A stretch of DNA of 64,000 nt from NCBI GenBank assembly GCA_963750295.1, contig CAVVPY010000001.1, positions 2,604,001 to 2,668,000 on the forward strand. The letters are read 5' to 3'. The translations under genes and the position numbers were made by a program. Positions 1-7,246 of the stretch are shown in pieces (position 1 is the first letter of the stretch; each line of letters opens with the position of its first letter). The notes under the pieces were generated by a model, which saw only the letters and a program-made list of their open reading frames with translations, did no database searches and was not told the origin of the DNA. Origin of the DNA: CAVVPY01 sp963750295 (GTDB lineage Bacteria > Actinomycetota > Actinomycetes > Mycobacteriales > Jatrophihabitantaceae).

Positions 1-78
1 GCGAGCCCGGCCGCATCGTGGATCACCGGCCAGAACCACGTCGTCGATGGCGGTTTCACCCTGCGGATCGGCTACTGA
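1..78 (+). CDS. Short-chain dehydrogenase/reductase, C-terminal end (partial)
   Basis: Frame 1 gives the last 25 residues of a protein whose start lies outside the window. The stretch ASWITGQNHVVDGGFTLRIG is the usual end of a classical SDR, where the S-x-x-x-x-x-TGQ...VDGG segment closes the NAD(P)-binding domain. It lies 24 bp before the P450 gene on the same strand and is probably the upstream member of that catabolic operon. The substrate cannot be told. Confidence 0.8.
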   Translation, partial: ASPAASWITGQNHVVDGGFTLRIGY

Positions 79-102
79 TCGAGATCGAATGAGGAGAATC
101 GC

Positions 103-1374
103 GTGACCCACACTGCTCCACCGGAACTCGACCTGTTCGGCGAGCGCTTTCTGGCCGATCCATCCGCCTGGTACGAACTGGCCCGTCGAGGCGAGCCGGT
201 GCACTACGCGGCCAAGCACGATTGGTACGTGGTCACCGCGTCCGACCTGGTGCGCGAGGTGCTGCGCACGCCCGAGATCTATTCCTCGCGCGTGCACAAG
301 CACACCCAGCCGCCCGCCGAGGTCGCCGACGAGGTCGCGGCGATCCGGGCGCAAGGTTGGCCGTACTACCCGGCCCTGGGCACCAACGACCCGCCCGACC
401 ACACCCGGCTGCGCAAGCTGGTGCAGCGGGCCTTCACCGCGCGCACCATCGCCTGGATGCAGCCCCTGATCCGCGAGACGGCGGAGGAATTGGCCGCCGC
501 GCTCCCCGACGGCACCGCGCTGGATTTTCTGCCGGCGTTCGCCGAACCGCTGCCGGTCTGGGCCATCTCGCGCGTGCTGGGCCTGCCCGACTCGCGGCGC
601 GAGGACATCCGGCGGTGGTCGGTTGCGGCCACGGCGTCCATCGGCGGCATGCCCGACCCGCAGGCGTGGGTCGAGAACGAACGCGTGCTGTTGCACTACC
701 AGCAGACGATGGCCGCCGAGATCGAACAGTTGCGACGCGAACCGCGCGACGGGCTGCTGAGCACGTTGGTCGAAGGCGCCGACCATCCAGGTGACGGCGA
801 GTCGCCGTTGCCACTCGCCCAACTGCTGACCTTGATCCGCGAGTTGGTCGTCGCCGGCAACGAGACCAGCGGCAAGCTGATCCTCGACGTGGTGCGCCTG
901 CTCGACGGCAAGCCGGACGAATGGGACCGCGTCCGCCAGGACCCGGCCCGGGCGACCGCGATCGTGGAAGAGGCGCTGCGCTGGGCCAGCCCGTCCCAGA
1001 CCGCGTTTCGGCGGACGACCCGCGACACCGAATTGGGCGGAGTGTCGATACCGGCCGGTGCCACGCTGGTCGTGTCGTTCGCGTCCGCCAACCGCGACGA
1101 GACGCAATACCGCGCGCCGGACCGGTTCGATCCCGACCGCGAGAAGCTGAACCAGCACCTGGCGTTCGGTCTGGGGATGCATGCGTGTGTGGGCAACCCG
1201 CTGGCCCGGATGGAGGCAGTGACGTCCGTCCAGGTCCTGGCCCAGCAACTCGAGGCGCTTCCGGTGCTCGACCCGGCGGGCCTGCGCTACAACGCCAGCT
1301 TCATGGTGCGCGGTCTGCAGGGGCTTCCCGTGCGCGTCACGCGCCGCGCGGCCGACGCGACGACCGGCGCATGA
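103..1374 (+). CDS. Cytochrome P450
   Basis: 423 residues, the usual length of a soluble bacterial P450 mono-oxygenase. Visible signatures are the I-helix oxygen-activation motif AGNETSG, the K-helix ExxR (EEALR), and the haem loop FGLGMHACVG with the axial Cys at about residue 362. No membrane anchor is seen, so it should be cytosolic and need a ferredoxin and reductase, neither of which is next to it. The GTG start follows a GAGGAGA ribosome-binding site. The stop overlaps the alcohol dehydrogenase start (ATGA), so the pair is translationally coupled. A hydroxylation followed by alcohol oxidation is a reasonable reading; the substrate is unknown. Confidence 0.93.
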   Translation: MTHTAPPELDLFGERFLADPSAWYELARRGEPVHYAAKHDWYVVTASDLVREVLRTPEIYSSRVHKHTQPPAEVADEVAAIRAQGWPYYPALGTNDPPDHTRLRKLVQRAFTARTIAWMQPLIRETAEELAAALPDGTALDFLPAFAEPLPVWAISRVLGLPDSRREDIRRWSVAATASIGGMPDPQAWVENERVLLHYQQTMAAEIEQLRREPRDGLLSTLVEGADHPGDGESPLPLAQLLTLIRELVVAGNETSGKLILDVVRLLDGKPDEWDRVRQDPARATAIVEEALRWASPSQTAFRRTTRDTELGGVSIPAGATLVVSFASANRDETQYRAPDRFDPDREKLNQHLAFGLGMHACVGNPLARMEAVTSVQVLAQQLEALPVLDPAGLRYNASFMVRGLQGLPVRVTRRAADATTGA

Positions 1375-2420
1375 CGGCGACCACTACCCGCGCCGCGTTC
1401 ATCACCGGACCCGGCCGGCTCGAGCTCCGCGACATCGTCGAGCCGACGCCGGCCGGCACAGCCATCTCGGTATCGATCCTCCTGTGCGGGATCTGCGGCA
1501 CCGACCTCGACAGCTTCCGCAGCGGGTCGGTGCACAGCCCCGCCGTCTGCGGACACGAGTGGGTCGGAAGGGTCAGCGAGACGGGGCCGGACGTCGCAAC
1601 TGTTGCTCCGGGCGATCGCGTGGTCGTCGCGGTCCCGCCACCATGCGGGTGGTGCCCCGAGTGCGAGGCCGGGCTGCCGGACTTCTGCCGACACGTCGTC
1701 GAGGTGTCCCGGGGCCGGGACGGCGCCGCCCCGGCCCACGGCGCCTTCGCGCAACGCCTGGTCGTCGACGAGACCCGGGTAGTGCGTGCGCGGCCCGAGC
1801 TCAGTGATGTCGAGGCCGCCCAGGCCGAACCTGCCGCGGTGGCCTTCCACGGCATCCGCCGCGCCGGTATCGAGGTCGGCAACGTGGTGGTCGTCCAGGG
1901 CGGCGGCCCGATCGGCCTGCTGGCCGCCCAGTTCGCCCGGAGCGCCGGCGCGGGGACCGTGGTGGTCGTGGAACCGAATCCGGTACGGCGCGCCCAAGCC
2001 GTGGACCTCGGGATCGACGTCGCGCTCGACCCCGGACCGGACGTCGCGGACGCGGTCGCCGACCTGACGAACGGGCGCGGCGGCGACGTGGTGATGGAGT
2101 GCACCGGCCGCAACGAGCTGATCGACACCGCGGTCGACCTGGGGCGGCGGGGAGGCACCGTCGTGCTCCTCGGGTACAGCCCGTTGCCGCTGACCACCAA
2201 GCCGGGCGTCTGGCTGTCGAGGGAGATCACGCTGCGCGGGTCAGTGGCCTTCACCCGCGCCGACGTGCACAAGACAATGGCCCTGATGGTCCGCGGCGCC
2301 GTGCAGACTGAGTCGATGCACACGCGGACGATCGGCTTGGACCTCCTCGCCGATGCCTTGGGCGAGCTCTCGTCCGGGCAGTCAGCCGACACGAAGGTAC
2401 TGCTCGACCCACAGACCTGA
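1371..2420 (+). CDS. Zinc-dependent alcohol dehydrogenase (MDR family)
   Basis: 349 residues. The catalytic-zinc region GICGTDLDSFRSG and GHEWVG is followed by a structural-zinc cysteine cluster in CGWCPECEAGLPDFC and a Rossmann motif GGGPIGLLAAQ. This is the threonine/sorbitol dehydrogenase-like branch of medium-chain dehydrogenases, using NAD(P) to oxidise a secondary alcohol. The ATG was chosen because it overlaps the P450 stop by 4 bp (ATGA) and begins the conserved domain; the frame is open further upstream only in the shadow of the P450. It likely oxidises the hydroxylated product of the P450 (inference). Confidence 0.9.
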   Translation: MTATTTRAAFITGPGRLELRDIVEPTPAGTAISVSILLCGICGTDLDSFRSGSVHSPAVCGHEWVGRVSETGPDVATVAPGDRVVVAVPPPCGWCPECEAGLPDFCRHVVEVSRGRDGAAPAHGAFAQRLVVDETRVVRARPELSDVEAAQAEPAAVAFHGIRRAGIEVGNVVVVQGGGPIGLLAAQFARSAGAGTVVVVEPNPVRRAQAVDLGIDVALDPGPDVADAVADLTNGRGGDVVMECTGRNELIDTAVDLGRRGGTVVLLGYSPLPLTTKPGVWLSREITLRGSVAFTRADVHKTMALMVRGAVQTESMHTRTIGLDLLADALGELSSGQSADTKVLLDPQT

Positions 2421-2444
2421 ACCCACCGTGAGATGGAGATTCGG

Positions 2445-3245
2445 ATGTCCGACTACGAGACGATCACGGTCGACCGGCCCCGTGAAGGCGTCGTGCTCGC
2501 CACCCTCAACCGTCCTGACCAGCTCAATGCCCTGAACTTTCTGATGTTCGATGAGCTGCTGCGGCTCAGCACGGCGATCGATACCGATCCGGACGCCCGA
2601 GTCCTCGTGCTCACCGGCGCGGGCCGCGGATTCTGCGCGGGCCTGGACCTTGCGGACGCCAGCACCCTGCCCTCGATGTCCACAGCGGAGTTCCTGCGTG
2701 GTCAGGAACTGTGGTCCGAGTCCATCACCTCGTTCCGGCGGATGACCAAGCCGGTGATCGCCGCGGTCAACGGTGCGGCAGCGGGAGCTGGATTCTCGCT
2801 CGCTCTCGCCGCCGACATCCGGATCGCCGGCCCGGCGGCGCGCTTCAACGCGGCGTTCATCAAGATCGGGCTGACCGGCGGCGACTGCGGGAGCTCGTGG
2901 AGCTTGCCACGCATCGTCGGGCTGGGACTGGCCAACGAGATCCTGTTGAGCGGCCGGTTCGTCGACGCGGACGAGGCGGTACGGATCGGCCTGGTCAATC
3001 GCGTAGTTGCTGCCGAGCAGCTGGTCGACGCGGCCTTGGACCTTGCCCAGCAGATCGCGGCCAACAGCCCGTTGGGTGTGCGGCTCACCAAGCAGGTCGT
3101 CCAGGTGAACGTGGATGCGCCGTCACTCAGCGCCGCCGTCGAACTCGAGAACAGGAACCAAGCCCTGGCCGCCGGCACGGCGGACATGGCCGAGGCCCTG
3201 CTTGCGTTCCGCGAGAAGCGCGCACCTGTTTTCACCGGACGCTAG
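2445..3245 (+). CDS. Enoyl-CoA hydratase/isomerase family protein
   Basis: 266 residues, typical crotonase length. N-terminal LNRPDQLNALN, the first oxyanion-hole segment GAGRGFCAGLDL and the second, AAVNGAAAGAGFSLALAADI, are all present. The acidic residue usually needed for hydration is not obvious (the GLTGGDCGSSW loop differs from classical hydratases), so isomerase or hydrolase activity is possible. The ATG at 2445 was preferred to the one at 2433 because GGAG lies about 6 bp before it and the domain starts there. It follows the dehydrogenase by 24 bp in the same operon. Confidence 0.9.
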   Translation: MSDYETITVDRPREGVVLATLNRPDQLNALNFLMFDELLRLSTAIDTDPDARVLVLTGAGRGFCAGLDLADASTLPSMSTAEFLRGQELWSESITSFRRMTKPVIAAVNGAAAGAGFSLALAADIRIAGPAARFNAAFIKIGLTGGDCGSSWSLPRIVGLGLANEILLSGRFVDADEAVRIGLVNRVVAAEQLVDAALDLAQQIAANSPLGVRLTKQVVQVNVDAPSLSAAVELENRNQALAAGTADMAEALLAFREKRAPVFTGR

Positions 3246-3335
3246 GGCCGCGGTTGTATCACATGCTTGACCGCCCGGTGCGGCAATAAACTAGAGTTGC
3301 CCTGTAGAAACTCACGCGGCAGCGAGGAGGCTCGG

Positions 3336-5123
3336 GTGACATCAGGTAAGGCCGGCCCCACCGCACCCAAGAAGAACGCCCAGCCGAGACCGACGGCGCG
3401 CGGCACGCGGCGCAAGGCCGGCGACGCGGAACACGCCAAGCCCGTCAACGCCGACAACCCGACGGTGGCGGCTGCTGCCGACGCAGTCGGAGGGACGGAC
3501 CCCGTCGGCATGCCGTCGTTGACCGGTGCACTCGGCGACCTCGGAGCCGCATTCACCCAGTTCGGGACGTTGAATCGCAAGGGCCGCAAACTCGCGGTCG
3601 AGCTCGTGAAGATCGCCCGCGGATCGGGTTCGGTGGTACCTGATCCGAAAGACTGGCGCTTCAAGGACGCGGCCTGGACGGACAATCCCATCTATCGGCG
3701 CGTCGGCCAGGCGTACCTGGCCGGCTGCACCTTCGCCGATGAGATCCTGGACGACCTCGGCCGCGACGGGCGCTCGACGACAACCGCCCGATTCCTGCTC
3801 AACGTGGTCGAAAGTGCTCTCGCGCCCACGAATTCGTTGCTCGGCAACCCCCCTGCGCTCAAGCGCGTCTTCGAGACCGGCGGGCTGAGCCTGGTGCGTG
3901 GCGCGAAGAACTTCGTCGGCGACGTCCGGCACAACGGAGCAATGCCGTCGAGCGCCGACCGGACCGCGTTCAAGGTCGGTCGCGACCTTGCGGTCACCCC
4001 CGGTGCCGTGGTCGATCGCGATGAGTACGCAGAGGTCATCCAGTACACCCCCACGACGGCACAGGTAAACGCACGTCCGGTCCTGATCGTCCCGCCACCG
4101 ATCGGCCGCTTCTACTTCCTCGATCTGCGCGAAGGCCGAAGCTTCGCCGAATACTCGGTGAGCCGGGGGCTGCAGACTTTCATGCTCAGCTGGCGCAACC
4201 CGACCAAGGCCGAGGGTGAGTGGGACCTCGAGACCTACGCCCGCCGAGTGCTGTCGGCCGTCGATGCGGTCCGCGAGGTCACCGGCTCGGAAGAGATCAA
4301 CGTGATCGGTTTCTGCGCCGGCGGGATCCTCATGACGCTTGTGCTCAACCACCTGGCCGCGCTCGGCGACGACCGCATCCACTCGGCCAGCTATGCCGTC
4401 ACCCTGCTCGACTTCGGTCAGCAGGCTCCCATCCGCGCGTTCTCGGCGCCCAAACTGCTCAAGCTCGCGCGGTGGAACTCGACACGAGCCGGAGTCATCA
4501 GCGCGCGCAACATGGGCAACGTCTTCACCTGGATGCGGCCCAACGAACTGGTGTGGAACTACTGGGTCAACAACTACCTCATGGGTAACAGTCCCCCGGT
4601 ATTCGACATCCTCGCGTGGAATGCCGACGGGACGAACCTGCCGGCAGCGTTGCATCGACAGTTCCTCGACATCTTCGAGCACAACGTGCTCTGCACGCCG
4701 GGCGCGCTCACCGTGCTCGACACCCCGGTCGACCTGCAGACGATCAAGGTACCGACCTTCGTCACCGGCGGTTCGACCGACCACCTCACCCCGTGGACCG
4801 GCTGCTACCGCACCACCCAGTTGCTGGGCGGCCCGTCCACGTTCGTCCTCAGCAACGCCGGCCACATCCAGAGCCTGGTCAACCCGCCCGGCAACCCGAA
4901 GGCGACCTTCTTCGCCGGCGGCGAGCCCGGACCGGACCCGGACGAATGGCTCGCCGGAGCGCAGCAGCGCTCCGGAACGTGGTGGGCGCACTGGGCGGAC
5001 TGGGTCATCGAGCGCTCGGGTGACCTGGTCCCGGCACCGACCAGCCTCGGCAGCGCTGACCATCCGGCACGGGAGGCCGCGCCCGGACCATACGTCCAGG
5101 ACGTGGTACCAGCAGGCGTCTGA
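3336..5123 (+). CDS. phaC: Poly(3-hydroxyalkanoate) synthase
   Basis: 595 residues, class I PhaC size. It polymerises hydroxyacyl-CoA into PHA at the granule surface. The lipase-like box is GFCAGG with nucleophile Cys at about residue 327; the other triad members are Asp about 482 (TGGSTDHLTPW) and His about 510 (NAGHIQSL). The first 50 or so residues are a Lys/Arg/Ala/Pro-rich low-complexity extension. The GTG start at 3336 is preceded by GAGGAGG; the frame is open to 3267 but without a ribosome-binding site. A phasin-like gene lies 1.5 kb downstream on the other strand, which fits a storage-polymer cluster. Confidence 0.92.
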   Translation: MTSGKAGPTAPKKNAQPRPTARGTRRKAGDAEHAKPVNADNPTVAAAADAVGGTDPVGMPSLTGALGDLGAAFTQFGTLNRKGRKLAVELVKIARGSGSVVPDPKDWRFKDAAWTDNPIYRRVGQAYLAGCTFADEILDDLGRDGRSTTTARFLLNVVESALAPTNSLLGNPPALKRVFETGGLSLVRGAKNFVGDVRHNGAMPSSADRTAFKVGRDLAVTPGAVVDRDEYAEVIQYTPTTAQVNARPVLIVPPPIGRFYFLDLREGRSFAEYSVSRGLQTFMLSWRNPTKAEGEWDLETYARRVLSAVDAVREVTGSEEINVIGFCAGGILMTLVLNHLAALGDDRIHSASYAVTLLDFGQQAPIRAFSAPKLLKLARWNSTRAGVISARNMGNVFTWMRPNELVWNYWVNNYLMGNSPPVFDILAWNADGTNLPAALHRQFLDIFEHNVLCTPGALTVLDTPVDLQTIKVPTFVTGGSTDHLTPWTGCYRTTQLLGGPSTFVLSNAGHIQSLVNPPGNPKATFFAGGEPGPDPDEWLAGAQQRSGTWWAHWADWVIERSGDLVPAPTSLGSADHPAREAAPGPYVQDVVPAGV

Positions 5124-5126
5124 CGC

Positions 5127-5915
5127 GTGCGTCCCCTGATTCTCGTCACCAACGACGACGGGTTGCACTCGCCTGGCCTCGCTGCCGCCGCCGAGGCGGT
5201 TGCCGACCTCGGCGACCTTGTTCTCGCTGCCCCGGCGACGCAGCAGACGTCGATGAGCCGCGCGTTCGTGACCGGTGCCGGGGTGGGCGCGATGACCCGG
5301 CATGACCTGCAGATCGGCGGGCGGACGGTGTCCGGTGTCGCCGTTGTGGGATCGCCGGTCGTTGCGGTGACGCATGCGATTCTCGAACTCGTCGATCGGA
5401 CCCCGGATCTGTGCGTCAGCGGGATCAACTACGGCGAGAACATCGGTGGGGGTATCGGCAAGAGCGGCACGATCGCCGCTGCTCTGGAAGCCGAGAGCCA
5501 CGGCATCCCGGGCATCGCAGCATCGATCCAGGTCGACGTATCGGCGTGGAAGACCTTCGGTGAGGTGGACTGGACGGCCGCGAAGCACTTCACCCGATTG
5601 CTCGCCGAGCACGTCCTCGCCGAAGGCCTCCCACCGGACGTCGCAGTGCTCAACCTCAACGTTCCGCGGACGGCCACCCCGGACTCCGAACTCCGACGAA
5701 CCGTGCAGAGCCGCCAGTCGTACTACGTCCACAGCCTTCCGGACGGGGCACGAATCGAGTCCGATCCACTGCGGCTGCGAATAGCGGCCGAGTTCGACGC
5801 CGATCGGGTCGAGCCGGACAGCGACATCCGGGCGGTGGTGCTGGACGGCGTCGCGTCCGTGACGCCGCTGAGCTGGTCGATGACTGCCCACACCGATTGG
5901 CAACTGCACCGCTGA
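5127..5915 (+). CDS. surE: 5'/3'-nucleotidase SurE
   Basis: 262 residues. The N-terminal metal site ILVTNDDGLHSPGL is diagnostic of SurE, which dephosphorylates nucleoside monophosphates and short polyphosphates using Mg or Mn bound by the paired Asp. Further family motifs are the AP-x-x-QQTSMSRAF loop (usually xxQSGxGxS) and SGINYGENIGG. It starts with GTG only 3 bp after the phaC stop, so the two genes are probably cotranscribed. A link between SurE and PHA metabolism is not established; the pairing may simply be an operon convenience. Confidence 0.92.
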   Translation: MRPLILVTNDDGLHSPGLAAAAEAVADLGDLVLAAPATQQTSMSRAFVTGAGVGAMTRHDLQIGGRTVSGVAVVGSPVVAVTHAILELVDRTPDLCVSGINYGENIGGGIGKSGTIAAALEAESHGIPGIAASIQVDVSAWKTFGEVDWTAAKHFTRLLAEHVLAEGLPPDVAVLNLNVPRTATPDSELRRTVQSRQSYYVHSLPDGARIESDPLRLRIAAEFDADRVEPDSDIRAVVLDGVASVTPLSWSMTAHTDWQLHR

Positions 5916-5918
5916 GTT

Positions 5919-6584
5919 CTAGGACGAGCAGACCGCCGCGTCCGATCGCGAAGCGCGCTGCTGCAGTCGATTCCAGTCCCGCACATGGATCGTCCGGTCG
6001 GACTGCAGTAGCCAGCCCCGGCCGCAGAACTGCGCGAGAGTCTTGTTGACCGCCTCGCGGGAGCACCCGATCAGGTCGGCCAGGTCCTGCTGGGTCAGGT
6101 CGTGACTGACCCAGCCGGAATTCCCTGACCGCGTACCGAACCGCTCGGCCAGCCGCAGCACGTGCTTGGCGACCCGACCGGGAACGTCGGTGAACAGTGC
6201 GTCGTCGAGCGCGGCACGCGTATGCCGCAGTTGGGCGGCAAGCACCGCGAGCAGGTAGCCGGCCACGTCCGGTCGCGCCGCCGCCAGCTGCGCCAATGTC
6301 GATGCCGGCAACTCCTCGACCGTTGCCGACGTGATCGACCGCAGTGAGACCGTGCCACGGTCACGGCCGCCGACAGGGGATGGGAAGTCGATGTACTGAT
6401 CGCCCGGACCGAGCACAGCCATCAACAGACGACGGCCCCGCTCGCCGGGACCGAGGAGGGCAACCTTCCCGGCGACGATACGGAACCACGCGGTCGGATC
6501 GTCGTGGGCCGGCAAGGGCTGTCGCGGCTCGTGCTGAGCACGGTCGAACAAGGGACGCAGCAGTTCGACCACGGGCGCGTCCAT
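5919..6584 (-). CDS. Crp/Fnr-family transcriptional regulator (divergent ligand domain)
   Basis: 222 residues from the chosen ATG; the frame is open to 6659 but the extra 25 residues are arginine-rich and lie outside the domain. The N-terminal half is a cupin-like sensor domain (AWFRIVAGKVALL...GPGDQYIDF) and the C-terminal half a winged helix with LTQQDLADLIGCSREAVNKTL as recognition helix. The cAMP phosphate-binding signature (GE...RSA) is missing, so the ligand is probably not cAMP. It converges on surE with 3 bp between stops, and the phasin-like gene lies 77 bp upstream on the same strand. Confidence 0.85.
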   Translation of the reverse strand: MDAPVVELLRPLFDRAQHEPRQPLPAHDDPTAWFRIVAGKVALLGPGERGRRLLMAVLGPGDQYIDFPSPVGGRDRGTVSLRSITSATVEELPASTLAQLAAARPDVAGYLLAVLAAQLRHTRAALDDALFTDVPGRVAKHVLRLAERFGTRSGNSGWVSHDLTQQDLADLIGCSREAVNKTLAQFCGRGWLLQSDRTIHVRDWNRLQQRASRSDAAVCSS

Positions 6585-6661
6585 CCGGTCCGAGGGGACA
6601 GCCCGCTCAGCCAATGAACGCGCCCTCGTCCCGCCCCCCGCCACAGACACGTGACGCACCG

Positions 6662-7054
6662 TCAGACGGAGGCCGAGGTCCGCGGCTTGGTGCTTCGCGT
6701 ACGGGTCGGGCTAGTGGCCTTCGCGCCGCTGGTGGCGGTGGCCTTCGCGCGCGGGCTGGCGGTGGCCTGCACACCGCTCTTAGGCGATGCCGCGCCGATC
6801 ACTCGAAGCGCGTAGTGCTTCTGCGCGTCGAGCAGGCGCGCGACGATGGCGAAGTTCGCCTCGGTGATCTCGCTCGGGCTGGGCAGCCGATCGGTGAACC
6901 TGCCCGCGAGCGGCACCTTGGGCAGGTCCGGCGCCTTGGCCGCGAGGGAGGCGACCTTTTCCGTCGAGCCCGCCACCGCACCCTCGATGCGCTTCAAGCC
7001 GGCGAGGACCTGGTCGGCAAGCTGCTCAGTGAGTTGTCCATAGGACACCGGCAT
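6662..7054 (-). CDS. Phasin-like / HbhA-like protein with Ala-Lys-Thr tail
   Basis: 130 residues from ATG 7054, which follows a GGGGGA ribosome-binding site. The first 80 residues form predicted amphipathic helices (GQLTEQLADQVLAGLKRIEGAV...), and the last 40 are a basic low-complexity tail with repeated A-K-A-T/S-A-T units. This architecture is shared by mycobacterial heparin-binding haemagglutinin and by granule-coating or DNA-binding phasin-like proteins. Proximity to phaC favours a PHA-granule role, where the basic tail could tether granules to DNA; this is inference. The ppdK gene is divergent, and 192 bp of relatively AT-rich DNA between the two starts must hold both promoters. Confidence 0.6.
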   Translation of the reverse strand: MPVSYGQLTEQLADQVLAGLKRIEGAVAGSTEKVASLAAKAPDLPKVPLAGRFTDRLPSPSEITEANFAIVARLLDAQKHYALRVIGAASPKSGVQATASPRAKATATSGAKATSPTRTRSTKPRTSASV

Positions 7055-7246
7055 GAAATCCCCCAACCACATACGACATATAGAAAGTACTGGAAAGTAT
7101 TGCAAGCACCTGCTCAGCATGTCAAGCAATACCGTCGGGCCACGCGATTCTCGTTGACTGTCTTGACGATTCCCGCCGGTGCCGCAAAGCTACCGGAGTC
7201 AGTCTCTAGTAAGTTTGCTCCCGAAGCTGCACCGTGGACGGTGGCG

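Noticed and set aside
3342..5909. 855-codon minus-strand open frame opposite phaC and surE
   Set aside because: Shadow of two well-supported plus-strand genes; Arg/Gly/Asp-rich with no motifs, as expected for antisense frames in high-GC DNA.
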